Assembly (NCBI GenBank): GCA_021234155.1
Contig: JAJEKV010000057.1
Coordinates: 3,875,821-3,939,820 of the forward strand
Direction of reading: 5' to 3'
Length of the DNA: 64,000 bases
Source of the DNA: Isoetes taiwanensis
Lineage: Eukaryota; Streptophyta; Lycopodiopsida; Isoetales; Isoetaceae
Part shown: positions 44,090 through 56,148 of the stretch, one piece after another
Layout: each line of letters opens with the position of its first letter
Numbering within the stretch: the stretch's first letter is position 1
Translations under genes and position numbers: made by a program
Notes under the pieces: generated by a model
Seen by the model: the letters and a program-made list of their open reading frames with translations, nothing else
What the model was told of the DNA's origin: nothing
The model's database searches: none

Positions 44090-44758
44090 TATGACGCTCC
44101 CTGAATCTATACGATGCTTTCATCATACAAATATGGGGAATCCCCTCCTGTGGCAACTATATCACCATGGAAAGGCTCTTCGTCTAACTCGGACCACTTG
44201 GGATGGCCAAATGTCCAGGTGAGGAACACGGAGGTGTCATACGTCACACATCCTCTATGGAAATCCTATACAACGAAAGTGTACATACATGTTAGCACAT
44301 AGCAATCATGCTCAAAATAATATACCACCACAAGGGGTGGTCCATCCATCATCATCATCTACATGGTAACACAAGTACAAAATACATAAGCAATATACCA
44401 TAAATAAGGGCTCTACCTTGGGCCCAAACTCCATGGGGTCGATTGACGGTCAAGGCCTCAAGATAACAGTAGACAGAGGTACAACATGGCATTGGCTGGC
44501 ATAGAACAATGGCTAGGGTAGTCCACTCCATTCGCCCCTCCTGTGCACACTTTGCAGATAGGCTGAAACATGCTATGGCATGATTGTAGTCTTCCCGAGA
44601 TGCAATCTCATGGGATCACCCTATGAGACTACTCCGGGTTACATCTCCCTGGTCCGATGAGGCAGGTCAGGGAGGCGTTCTCTTCTCGGCCACAATGGAT
44701 CCCCTGGGGTGTACTAGAGAATGCGTGCCTCCTTAGCGACCCCCGCATCTGTACCTGA
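44090..44758 (-). mobile_element. Truncated LTR (minus strand, 5' LTR), copy C
   Basis: Ends CGTCATA next to the primer site. Similar along its length to the PBS-proximal part of copies A and B (CCATGGAAAGGC..., TGTTAGCACATAGCAATCAT). Homology stops at about 44758, where unrelated sequence begins, so its first half is lost. Confidence 0.8.
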
Positions 44759-44999
44759 TTGCAACATATTGTTGTAGGCGTGAGAGAGGATGAAAGTTAC
44801 ATGAATCACATGAATCATCTGTATACTATTTTAATGGCCCTTTGGGGTGACCTAGGTTCGATTCTTGGAGGGCCTTCAACCATTATATATTTTGATAGAA
44901 TTACGGTTTAACTTGTAATAATATGTGACATTATACTCGACGTAAATACTGATACAATCGTAACCTCCACGTGAAAAAAGAAAATGATGTCATGTAGCT

Positions 45000-47230
45000 T
45001 GGGGGCTTGAATAGTGGTAGTTGAAGGCCAGACAATGCATTTAGAATAATCTTCTAAAACCATTTTTGAAAGTTTGAAAGTTTGCTACCACTTAAATAAT
45101 CTTCTAACAACATTTTTGAAAGTTTGAAAGTTTGCTACTAATGGTAGTTGAAGACCACAATCACAGATAACAAATAACACATTTACAATGATCTTCTAGC
45201 AACATTTTGAAGTCTTGCTATCATTTTTAGTAGTACTAAGGTCGGGCCACCAAATTGGGCAAGAAGGCATAGCAACATTCAAAGTCAACAGGACGTTTCT
45301 TCTCATCTTGCAGTGTAGGGTATAGTGATAAGTTAAGATAAGAGCACCATGTGGAGGTCGTCAAATTGTAAGCAAGCGGAGGAAGAGTGCCGAAAGTCAA
45401 GCTCTTGTACCAAGAGGAGAAGATGAGACAGTCACCAACTAATTGCACTTTCAAGTCAGTGTCAATATCAACACACCAACTGTCCCCAAATGCATTCTCG
45501 ACGCTCACACGTGCCAAGGGCTTCCAACACCTAGTGGTCTTCGTGGACGATGAAAACCCATTCATAGTACCAAGCCATGCAGACCGGGTCATAGGCTGCA
45601 ACTGACTGCTCCACCTCTTCTCTTTCTTCAACAAAAACATTATTTACCACAAAAGGCTACATTTGAACAGAAGCCCTACATCATCGATTGTAGGGTGGCT
45701 ATCAGAATTAAAGCCTGGTCCAGTTTGACATATCCCAAGTTAAGAATCATACTGTGCTACTGCAATCAGGCTTGCTGAGCTACCCAACTCTTGCCAGCAA
45801 TGGTATGATATAAGAATATAGCTGCAATTTTTCATGTCATACTCGAAAGACATGGGAAGGTAGGGGAGACGAAAGCCAGCTCCAAAACAGGGGGGAGCTG
45901 GATGTAAAATCTTCCACTGGTTTGTGATAGGGTTTCCAATTATGAATGTAAGGCATTTCTTATCCTCTTTAAGCTCAGCACAAACTAGGCCATTGGAAGG
46001 GTAGGCCTAGAGGGGACGTAAGGAGGTATCATAAGTGCCAAAAGGGCAATGACGAGACAAATACCTCGTTCTCCAAAGTTGGGTGTGCAATCTTTTGGTC
46101 GAGTTGTGGTCGTAAAAGCCTAAATCCTTATGTTTCCTTGAGACATGAATCCTTACAAGCACTACTACCCAAACGTCGCCTTCTTTATCTTCAAGCACTT
46201 GCCTCCAAAGTGCTACAAACAGTTGAGATAAGATTAGATCATATCATGATTTGCAGACACATCGTGCCCTGAATAGGCTATGCAGATCAAGCTTTGCTAA
46301 GATCACAAGCACCATATTGGTCCCTACAAAGCACTCAAAGTCGCAACACGCTTCCTCCATTTTCAAACGAGTGTTACCTATCAAAATATCTGCAGTGGCT
46401 GTCAATTATGCTATTTGTTTTTTGACATGCCAGTCATTGCACGTTGCATTTTGCATTTTGATATTATATTAACAGCTACATAATCAGGAAGAATTACGCA
46501 ATAATTGCACATTGCATTTTGATATGCTGTTGGTATAAAACTGAAACGCACCCTGGATGCTTTCTAAATCGAAATATATAAGTTTGTGAAAGAACAGTGA
46601 ACGCCTTTAAACATGCACCTTGGGATTAAGTATCTTCTTGTAGATCTTATGGTAAGGGCTTCAATACCAGATAAAGAAGTGTATCAAGATGGCAGGGCAA
46701 AAATTAAAATTGTTTAAAGCCCCACAACCTCAAGTTCTTGGAGCAAAAGAGGGAAGCAAAAGGATTCAAGCAAGTATGGGCTTTCGAAAGATGGGCTTCT
46801 AATGCTAGACCTTAATGCTACTTCAAAATAAAAAGTTTCACGAAATAAAAAGTTTCAAAACATACCTGCACAAAGCTCGCGAAACGATCTTTAAATCCGC
46901 TTTAAGTTAATGTAATCTCGGTGGAATATCTCTGCCCAAAACGTGATCGAAATTTGACGGAGCTTGATCGGAGCTTAAACCCGAAATTACATATATTCAT
47001 AAAAGACTAGGCTATTATATAATTTTTGCTGCCTAAAAAAAGAAAGAAAGCGAAGATGTTTTATTTTTATTTTTAGGCCTAGTTGAAGGTGTTTTTTTGT
47101 ACAAGGCTAAACTTTCTCGATTAAAATTCTATTATTTTTGTAACTTAGCTTGCAAGCTTTTTCACCTCTCTTTCAAGAATGATATATTTGCATGATATGA
47201 ATGTGTTTCTTTCTACATTTGCGTTAGGGT
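45000..47230. repeat. Segmental duplication, copy 1
   Basis: Collinear with 48760-51360: shared GGCCAGACAATGCATTTAGA at the left edge, the F-box gene, CCTCAAGTTCTTGGAGC (46730 / 50873), and CAAGCTTTTTCACCT...TTTCAAGAATGATAT at the right edge (47154 / 51299). Several indels distinguish the copies. Confidence 0.85.
45236..46360 (-). pseudogene. F-box protein gene, copy 1 (dead)
   Basis: ATG at 46360 (MEEACCDFECFVGTNMVLVI). F-box region: VILAKLDLHSIFRARCVCKS then a TGA where copy 2 has Trp (46246-46244). A second Trp is TAG (46009-46007), and CAA in copy 2 is TAA here (45742-45740). About 180 bp present in copy 2 (49246-49428) are absent. The C-terminus (TSTWCSYLN, LQDEKKRPVDFECCYAFL) ends at 45236. 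F-box proteins select targets for SCF ubiquitin ligases; the C-terminal half looks kelch/FBA-like but I cannot assign blades. Confidence 0.75.
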
Positions 47231-48160
47231 TCCTTATCATATTAGGGTTCTTTTTCCACATCGCCGCATTGAATTCCGCCCCCTAGTCCCAATTGTAGAA
47301 ATTTGTATCCTCCGACTAGCTTAGGATACGTATCCATCCTTGTGTACCTTCCATGCCCTCAAGAGGACATGTGTATACGGTCTTACACTTCCATCTGTAA
47401 CTGCTTGTCTTCCATATCCTTGAAATTTTAGCTACTTGTACTTGCTTCAAAATAGCGAGCTAGAAATAGCCCCCCATCGCGTAAGGCATAATGTTAACTT
47501 GTGCGTCAAATAGAAAATTATGAAAGATACATTCTGTGTCTTAAGTATCCACATTATTACAATGTATATGGTATATGAATTATGCTTCTTTCTACAATCA
47601 AGAATATTCTCTAGCAATGAAAGGTAATCGCACCAACATTATTATCAGTTTTAAATATTAAAGAATGTTGAAGGCATGCACCAAGTTGCTAAAGTAAGTT
47701 TGTAGATCCTTAATAAGCGACGTCCAATTTATGTTTTGTAATAATACGGTGATTTTATTGCCTTGTATAAGATGCAATATCATGGGTTTTTTGTTAAAGC
47801 ATGTTCCAACTCATACGCATTCAACTTCTATAAGGATCAACATTTTACTTACAAAAAGGTGGCTTTCTGAGGTGGGTGTTCATTCCCTAACAAATATTAG
47901 AATGTGGGTGTTTGTTCCCTAACAAAAGTTAGAATGTGGACATCTGAGCATAATTACCTTTTGCATAATCGTTCCTCTAAGATTTAGTCCATATTGGTGG
48001 AGATTAGAAGATGCAAGGTTGACCTTCATATCCTAGGCTAGCTTTCAATATTCGATTTGAAGCCATTTATTGTCTCACCAATTTTTAACTATAGCATTAG
48101 CTTTCTGCCATTATTCCTCTTTTTTAACTTCAAAAGCAAAGCATCTTGGGCAGTGGAAAT
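47231..48160. other. No gene seen
   Basis: AT-rich region between the two duplication copies. No motif-bearing frame. Confidence 0.5.
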
Positions 48161-48173
48161 AGTAGCTTCGTGA

Positions 48174-48386
48174 ATGAGCATCAACTTGTCTCAAGTCGTC
48201 AAACAAGGTCAAGACTTGGACATGCTTTTGAGAGGTCATCCTAGTGGAGCAAACAAACTAATCAAGATTGAGGATCTAGAAGAAACATTCCAAGTCTTTA
48301 CTTTGCTGGGCGGGCTTGATAATGATTTCCATTCTTGCTTAAAAATGAAAAATAAATTTTCATTCTTAGATGGCGCCGTGCTCTGA
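48174..48386 (+). pseudogene. Possible Copia-type Gag fragment
   Basis: 70-codon frame (QDLDMLLRGHPSGANKLIKI, TFQVFTLLGGLDNDFHSCL) resembling the 'L..LP..Y' helical part of Copia Gag. Short and isolated. Confidence 0.2.
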
Positions 48387-48921
48387 ATTTTACATGCACA
48401 GTAATAACATCTACAATAGGAACAAATGTTTGCACTGGAAATACCGTTGTAGATTAGCTTTATTCCGGATCCCAGCCAAGCCAAATCCATTGCAAATAAA
48501 GTTGAACGGGAACTAAACAGTCTGCACCGTAAGCCTTTTAAATGCCTCAACTGTTTGCCTTTCTCCTGACATCCAATCAACATTAAGAAATACAAGTACT
48601 GTCAATTAATCATGGGGAACCAAAATAGATCCCCCACAAGAAATGTCAGATGTCAGAAAGCAAATTGAATTTTTACAAGCTCCTCGATATTTCTCACAGA
48701 ACTAAAATACAGGATGAGATTCATTAGGCAAAACATTCTAGGCTGACCAGAAAGTTGGAAGGCCAGACAATGCATTTAGAATAATTTTCTAACAACATTT
48801 TTGAAAGTTTGAAACTTTGCTACTAGTGGTAGTTGAAGACCACAATCACAGATAACAGATAATGCATTTACAATAATCTTCTAGCAACATTTTGAAGTCT
48901 TATTGATCATGTTTAGTGTTA

Positions 48922-50203
48922 CTAAGGTCGGTCCCCCAAATTGGGCAAGAAGGCATAGCAACATTGAAAGTCAAGAGGACGTTTCTTCTCATCTTGTAAT
49001 GCAGGGTATAGTGATGAGTTAAGATAAGAGCACCATGTGGAGGTCTTCAAATTGTAAGCAAGCGGAGGAAGAGTGCCGAAAGTCCACATCTTGTACCAAG
49101 AGGAGAAGATGAGACAGTCACCAACTAATTCAACTTTCAAGTTAGTGTCCATATCAACACACCAACTCTCCCCAAATGCATTCTCCACGCTCACACTTGC
49201 CAAGGGCTTCCACCTAGTGGTCTTAGTGGACGATGAAAACCCATTCATTCCAATGCTATGTTCCACTACCAAATTCCGTACTCCAAATCCCGAGATAAAT
49301 TTATATTCCAGAACAAGGAGCACGGGAACAAGGAGCCCCAGCTTGTGATGTTTGAACATGCCTAGTAAGCTAGGCTTACTAGGCATGTCATTGGCATGAT
49401 TGACAACATTGGGAAGGGAAACATGGTACCAAGCCATGCAGACCGCGTCATAGGCTGCAATTGAGTGCTCCACCTCCCCTGTTTCTTCAACAACAAGATC
49501 GTTTACCACAAAAAGGCTACATTTGAACAGAAGCCCTACATCATCGATTGCAGGCTGGCTATCAGCATTAAAGCCTGGTCCAGTTTGCCATATCCCAAGT
49601 TGGGAATTATACTGTGCTACTGCATTCAGGCTTGCTGAGCCACCAAACTCTTGCCAGCATGTCATACTCGAAAGAGATTGGAAGGTAGGGGAGACGAAAG
49701 CTAGCTCCAAAACAGGGGGGAGCTGGAGGCAAAATCTTCCACTGGTTTGTGATAGGGTTTACAACTATGAATGTAAGGCATTTCTCATCCTCTTTAAGCT
49801 CAGCACAAACTAGGCCATTGGAAGAGTAGGCCCAGAGGGGACGTAAGGAGGTATCATAAGGGCCAAAAGGGCAATGACGAGACAAATACCTCTTTCTCAT
49901 TTGCTGCTTAAGACACCAAAGTTGGGTGTGTGATCTTTTGGTCAAGTTGTGGTCGTAAGAGTCTAAATCCTTATGTTTCCTTGGGACATGAGTCCTTGCC
50001 AGCACTACTGCCCAAACCTCGCCTTCTTCATCTTCATGCACTTGCCTCCAACGTGCTACAAACAGTTGAGATAATACCACATCATACCATGATTTGCACA
50101 CACATCTTGCCCTGAATATGCTATGCAGATCAAGCTTTGCTAAGATCACAAGCACCATATTGGTCCCTACAAAGCACTCAAAGTCACCACACCCTTCCTC
50201 CAT
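48922..50203 (-). pseudogene. F-box protein gene, copy 2 (one 35-bp deletion)
   Basis: ATG at 50203 (MEEGCGDFECFVGTNMVLVI); an upstream in-frame ATG lies at 50248. F-box: VILAKLDLHSIFRARCVCKS then WYDVVLSQLFVARW. It is open to about 49660, where 35 bases present in copy 1 are missing between two CA dinucleotides, shifting the frame. The other frame is then open to 48922 (CWQEFGGSASLNAV ... TLPPLAYNLKTSTWC). Apart from this it lacks premature stops, so it is younger or better preserved than copy 1. Confidence 0.75.
49357..49387. repeat. Perfect 14-bp hairpin in F-box copy 2
   Basis: CATGCCTAGTAAGC, loop TAG, GCTTACTAGGCATG. It lies in the 180-bp segment that copy 1 lacks. Confidence 0.85.
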
Positions 50204-51500
50204 TTTCAAACGAGTGTTACCTATCAAAATATCCGCAGTGCCTGTCAATTATGCTATCTGTTTTTTTATTGCACATTGCATTTTGCATTTTAATATTATA
50301 TTAACTGATACACAATCAGGAAGAATTACGCAATGCACATTGCATTTTGATATTACAATAGCTTCTACATCACGAGGAAGAATAATTATGCAATTCACTG
50401 AATAAAATACCTTTTTTAGTGGCAAGCAATCTTGAGCAATAATGGAGAGCAAGAATGATAATTGATGGTATAGCTTCCACAACTCTTGGTATAGAATCTT
50501 CATCTCTTCTCTTTACTGTTTTCATATGAATTATGAGCCTTGTTCATCAAATTGCGTCTCTTTTACGCATTTGTTCATCAAAACAATAACCAAAAAGCAA
50601 TTTGTTTATCATCAAAATGTAAAACAAGCAGAGCAGCCAAAAACCCTTAGCGACTTTAATATGCCTCTGAACTAGCTCCTGTTTAGATCCTGGACTTACT
50701 TCAGCTTTTTTCAGAAAAAGGTGATGTTTCATGGGACAATTCTGACGCTTTTGAAGATGCACCTTGGGGTTACGTATCTTCTTGAAGACCTTATGGTAGG
50801 GCTTCAACACCAGATCAAGAAGTGTATCAAGGTAGTAGGGCAAAAATTAAAATTGTTTAAAGACCTACAACCTCAAGTTCTTGGAGCAATTTAAGAAGGA
50901 AGCAAAAGGATTCCAGCAAGTATGGGCTTTTCAAAGGTGAGCTTCTAATGCTAGGCCTTAATGCTACTTCGAAATAAGAAGCTTCACATGTATAGGTACC
51001 TGCACAAAGCTCGCGAAACTATCTTCAAATCCGCTTTAAGTTAATAATCTTGGTGGAATACCTCTGCCCAAAACGCGATCAGAATTTGACGGAGCTCTGC
51101 TCGATCGGAGGTTAAAACCGGAATTACCAGGTCCGGGCCTGATTGCACATTTAATTTGGTTTGGATGATCAGGTACTTATTATGCATAAAAGACTATTAA
51201 AAGACTATGTTTTATTTTTCTAGGCTAGTCGAAGGTGTTTTGTGGTATCAGGCTAAACTTTCTAGATTAAAATTCTATTATTTTCGTGGCGTAGCTTGCA
51301 AGCTTTTTCACCTATCTTTCAAGAATGATATATATTTGCATCATATGAATGTGTTTGTCTCTACTTACGCACAACTTTTGCAAAACATTATAAATTTAAA
51401 CGAAGCATTGGTTATATGAAGACTATGGCGTCATTTTTAGATAATCAAGTTGTGCTAGTAGGACTTGTAAGCTTTACTTGCCTTCATTGCTCATTACTTA

Positions 51501-51714
51501 AAAACAGGGTAGGATCGATTCAACCTATTCACCAATCCTATGGAGCCACATGGCATGTTTTTTTTTAAAGAATGTCAAACTCACGGACGGGATGAAATTT
51601 TACTGTGCATTCTTGGATTCAACCCAACATTCCAGAGTTTTCACCATGCATTCCGGCGTTTTGATCCGATATTCTGTCGAATTTTACTCTGCTGAATCGA
51701 TCCTACCCTATTTT
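51501..51714. mobile_element. Small foldback element (MITE-like), 214 bp
   Basis: 22-bp terminal inverted repeats AAAACAGGGTAGGATCGATT-CA and its complement at 51693-51714, with one mismatch. No coding capacity. The interior has repeated CATTCC(A/G)G.GTTTT. Confidence 0.7.
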
Positions 51715-51721
51715 CACGTTT

Positions 51722-51826
51722 TAAGAATCACCCTGGGGCTTGAATTCCGGGGTGTTAGCATTGCCTCTGCGCTCCCCGCGTCAGCAACACTTCCACCCCA
51801 GAATTCAAGCCCCAGGGTGATTCTTA
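51722..51826. repeat. 105-bp near-perfect hairpin
   Basis: Arms of 33 bp (51722-51754 and 51794-51826) pair with one mismatch around a 39-base loop. The arms begin TAAGAATCACCCTGGGGC. It directly follows the foldback element at 51501. It could be a MITE hairpin or a young small-RNA locus. Confidence 0.9.
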
Positions 51827-51829
51827 TAT

Positions 51830-54540
51830 TCAACATGAACATGGAAATTGGGTCGATTTTTTCATAAGAAGATGAGCTATATGCCGCTGCGTGGCATACC
51901 AATACATCGTGGAATGGAAAGGGGGAAGACAATTCCGCACCTGCTAAAGATTACCGGTTACAACAATCTTTGATAGATTTTACACAGATGTTACATAGCT
52001 GATCGTGGGATTTGAGCCCAGCAAACCAAAATTTAATTGCAAGAAGCTTAAAAATTTTCAAGGCGACAGACTGCTGCATTTCTACTAAAAAGGGAGCAAA
52101 CAAGATGAGGCTGATGCAAAACAAAGCATATTAGCAGAGTAAACGAAAATCTGGTGAGGCTAGAAGTAGAGTAATATACATAGGTGGCTCTTATGCTCCA
52201 TATACCTCTGCCTTGTTTCTTTTGCAATGCTTTGCATAGAAAGAAGCAAGAACCAAGAACGTTAGAAAAAACATAGTAAGAGCACAAAAAAAAGACAGTT
52301 CTGAAGCTTGTATGCTGGAGTAGAAGGAAGAAGGGCAGTGTCGGACTATGAGGAGTAAAATGAAAGGCCAGTTCCAGAGTATGCCGGAAGAAGATGGACA
52401 AAAGGACTCTGAAGGGTTTTTTTCTGCTCTTCTACTGCATCATCTCTGAGAATTTTAACCCTGCAAGAAATAAAACCAAAAGATGAAAAAATCACGCCAT
52501 AGCTTACCGTGCTCTATTGATTCTCACCGCCATAGGAAAAAATGGTTCCAAAGGGACTGCCAAACACCATTTCTGAGTGTCATAGCCGCACCATAGCCAC
52601 CGAGAAACCGAGATCTCAACTGCGACATACATTGGTATTTAGAAAAGAAATTACAGAGCATATCATCATGAATAATGTATTTTTCAATAAATTGACTCAC
52701 CAAATAAACAACAGGTGCAGAAACAATTGGCAACCTAACATGAATAGTCAACTTTGTGGAAAGAGAGCTACAGTATTACAATAAAGATGCTACCTTCTAT
52801 TGCAACAAACATTTGGAGTGTGGTTGGCTTATGCAACACTTATGATCCTGCAAATGGAGGCAAAAATGTTAACAGCGAAGGCAAAAGACATATACAATGA
52901 AAAACAAACATTGGAAAGCATTTGAAGTGGTTATGTAAAAAGGAATTACCTAGAACAATAAAAAAATTGAAGGGGAATTTGCCAGAACAACAGCTTTAGA
53001 GGCGAAAACATGGAAAAAGCAATGCAGAAGGGGAAGTTTAGAGTTTTTCTGTTTAACGATTTATTTGCAATAAAATAGTAATGGAAAGAAAGAACACAAT
53101 TTAAGCTTCTATTTATAGTAGTGCATCCGGCCGAAACTTGCCCGTCGTCTTTCAGTGCAAATGCCATACTAAAGAAGAGATAGTTTAAGCTTCTACTTAC
53201 AGTAGCGTTTCAGGTCGAAATGAACATTTGTTGTTGTACATATATCATCTAAGATGGTGGCCTACTTTTTCAATCAGTAGATCTATTACCAACAACATGT
53301 TAGATTTCATCCACCAGTTCGACTCTTTGCTTTAAACTTAGTCAGTAATTTGCCTGTTAAAAACATAATAGTTGCTATTGATAATATATGTTGTGAACGT
53401 ATATAAATATTAATTTTCAAAGCTTTGAATGTAATAGCAGAAATGCAGGCTTGGGGCAAAAGGAAGGGGGGAAAGTATATTGTATTTTAACTAACTAGAT
53501 GAATTTTGCAATCAATGAAAAGAATGTTTTTCCAATGTTATAAGTATTAAACAAAATATGCATTTGTAGTTGGTAAATGGAGTTTTGATTTATAAATGTC
53601 TTGATTTTTTTATGTCGTTAGCTAGTGAATTAATGAGTGAGTACCATAGAGGGTGAAGAAACGACACTAGGAAACGACAGACTACAATTGTGCAAGGGAA
53701 TTATCGAATGCATCTTGATATTTGTAGAATATTTTCAAATGTTGGAAAAACATTATAAAGGTTGAGTCGTTAAAATGTTTGTGATATATGTGTGGTGATA
53801 TTATTTACAAAGGTAGAATATTCTACACCTCTGTTATTTAATGAGCCCCACTCAAGTGGATCATGGTGCCAACTTCTAAGAAGGGGTGCACCTATCTACA
53901 TCAAACAAGATCTCATTTGTCACATGTCACAACACATTCACTTCTTTGGCCAAAACTTCCGTTAATTTGTTCCAATAGTTTGAGCAAGGCAAGGACCATG
54001 ATATCTTTTCCTTGCTCACGGTAATAAAATTGGGATTCATAATATTGTATCCAGTTGCACCAAAAACAAAACTATGTTCGCACCCCTATGATTTGAATTT
54101 CCAAATGGATTTCTACATAAGGCTGGCATTCCATGATGTAGTAAAGTTGGATGATATCTTTGGCTACTAAGCTTGCAGAAATATTGAGATGCAAAAAGGC
54201 AGGGGTACAAGCAGCCAGAATAACAGCTATTAGTACAAGCCATTGTAAAAGAGACAAAGAAACTTCACGGCAAGATTTATGAACTAACTATCTTAGAGAG
54301 GAGCAATAAGTTCTGCAATTGTAACCAATAAACCCAGCAATAAATGAGATCATTAGGTGCTGAGCCTGTGGCAATTGATGCTATATAGTCCCTTGCTTCC
54401 ATGAAGGAACATGTATGTCCAAGCTAATTAATGGCCATAATGTTCTTCCAACATATTAGTTATACCATGCTCATGCACACAAATGGAATGAGCTCATGCT
54501 CATGCTCATCTTAAACAGCAAACATTAAATAGGGCATTGC
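51830..54540. other. No gene supported
   Basis: AT-rich. Minus frames at 52401-52048, 52751-52524, 53167-52946 and 54257-54037 lack motifs. Several pyrimidine tracts ending in GCAG (near 52460, 52860) could be splice sites of an unseen gene but nothing coherent can be joined. Confidence 0.4.
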
Positions 54541-54544
54541 ATCT

Positions 54545-54981
54545 TTACTCTCAACGGGATAAGCGTTGTCCATCGCAAATTCCCACAGGTGTTGGTGGAG
54601 CAAATGGCCCAGACGAACCTCCAATGAGGTTCAACGCATGATGATGGAGAGCAGTTTGCATCCGTTACAGGTGTTGGCAGTGCAACTGGCCCAGACGAAC
54701 CTCCAACACGCGTTGGAGGTTCACCACATAGTGCTGATGGGGAGCAGATTGCATCTGCTACAGGTGTTGGAAGTGCATATCGCTCAGCCACACCTCCAAC
54801 ATGCGTTGGAGGTTCAACTCAGGATGATGAAAGGGAGCGGATTGCTGAGGCATTGACCCCAGATGATTTCTCCAAGGTCCCTCGTCCAGCACGTCTTCCT
54901 CTCTATGTCAATTTGCTTCAAAAAGACCTAGAGAACAAGTTTGACATTCTTACAGCTACTTTGCACATGCAGCAATAAGAG
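54545..54981 (+). pseudogene. LINE ORF1 N-terminal extension with repeats
   Basis: In frame with the ORF1 ATG at 54982, the sequence reads back through TAA (54976-54978, after MQQ) into LTPDDFSKVPRPARLPLYVN, QKDLENKFDILTA and three copies of a repeat (TGVGSATGPDEPPTRVGGS type, about 31 residues) at about 54590-54820. The first copy has a deletion. The TAA could be a former CAA. The original ORF1 therefore probably started upstream of 54982. Confidence 0.6.
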
Positions 54982-56145
54982 ATGACACAATTTCGATGTG
55001 CATTGAGGTCTGAATTGGCAAAGTGTCGTAACGACCTTGCAACGCTCACTGGCAAAATTCATGCTGAACATGCAAAGCTTTGGGAAGCAATTGAGGGCGC
55101 AAAGTTGGAGTTTGCTGCTTGTCATATGACTGTGGAGCACCTAATGGTTGATATTGGCAAGCAAAGACAAGATTTACTCTGCCATGTCTCTGAGGTGTCT
55201 ACGAGTTGTAATACTCGCATACGAGCATTGGAAGAAAGCATGACCTGCCAAGTGACTGAGCTTGCTAAGGACACATCTAGTCGAGTTGCTGCCTTGGAAC
55301 GTTCCTATTCTCATGCAACCAAGGCACCTCCAACTTCTTCTTCAAAGCATCATGATCCTAATGTGAGATCCATGCCTAGTTCATCCTCCCCCCAATTTCA
55401 AAACTCTCATGTAACAGGTTTTGCATCTACACCTGCATCTACATCTACTCAGAGGCGTAGAGAATACATTGATAGGCACAACCGTCAGTGTAATCTGGTA
55501 ATTCGTGGCATGCCAGAAGAAGCATTAGAGGACTTGCAACAGAAGGTACAAACTTTGGTGTTAGCTAAATTGGACTTCACAACACCAGTTGTTGTCACTG
55601 CTGCACATAGGCTTGGAGCATTGCAGCCCCACCACCCACGCATAGTGAAATTTACAGTGCGAAATTTGAGTACTAAAATGGATATCCTCAAGCAGGCCAA
55701 GCAATTGAAAGGGACATCTCTCTATCTGGATTTTGATCTTACTAAGTCCCAACAGTTAGCCAGACGCCAGAATTTGCAAAAGGTCCAGGACATTCAAAAG
55801 AATGGTGGTAAGGCTGCACTGATTCGTGGAAAACTACGTATTTTTACGCCATCACATGCAACCTTTGCTGATGCCTTTCATCGTGCTAAGGCCACTCATA
55901 CTGCTGGTGTTAAAATCCATTCTCCCATTTCCCATGCACACACCAACGCTGCAAATGCACCTCGTGTTGTTCCATCTTCTGCACCCACCACATCTTCTTC
56001 TGCTCAAGGCCATTCCTCTCACGATGTTGCTAATGGTACCCTTGATGCTGCTGCTGCTGATGTTGTTGCTACTGCTGCCGCTGCCGCCTCTATTGCTCCA
56101 GCCTCCTCAGTTCGCACAGCTCATACCTCAAATGTACCTTCCTAG
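54982..56145 (+). CDS. LINE ORF1 protein (L1-like, RNA-binding)
   Basis: 387 open codons. A coiled coil (RSELAKCRNDLATLTGKIHA ... IRALEESMTCQVTELAK), then Ser/Thr linker, then an L1-ORF1-like RRM region: RQCNLVIRGMPEEALEDLQ, VVVTAAHRLGALQPHHPRIV, FTVRNLSTKMDILKQAKQ and SLYLDFDLTKSQQLARR. An Ala/Pro-rich tail follows. It binds element RNA as a trimer in known relatives. Ends at TAG 56143-56145; ORF2 starts three bases later in the same frame. Confidence 0.75.
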   Translation: MTQFRCALRSELAKCRNDLATLTGKIHAEHAKLWEAIEGAKLEFAACHMTVEHLMVDIGKQRQDLLCHVSEVSTSCNTRIRALEESMTCQVTELAKDTSSRVAALERSYSHATKAPPTSSSKHHDPNVRSMPSSSSPQFQNSHVTGFASTPASTSTQRRREYIDRHNRQCNLVIRGMPEEALEDLQQKVQTLVLAKLDFTTPVVVTAAHRLGALQPHHPRIVKFTVRNLSTKMDILKQAKQLKGTSLYLDFDLTKSQQLARRQNLQKVQDIQKNGGKAALIRGKLRIFTPSHATFADAFHRAKATHTAGVKIHSPISHAHTNAANAPRVVPSSAPTTSSSAQGHSSHDVANGTLDAAAADVVATAAAAASIAPASSVRTAHTSNVPS

Positions 56146-56148
56146 GAA

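Larger units (their letters stand above)
48760..51360. repeat. Segmental duplication, copy 2
   Basis: Partner of 45000-47230, same orientation. See the F-box entries for the gene it carries. Confidence 0.85.

Noticed and set aside
44830-44900. tRNA-derived SINE with B box GGTTCGATTCTTGG
   Set aside because: Only the B box is convincing. I found no A box at the right distance and no second copy in the window.
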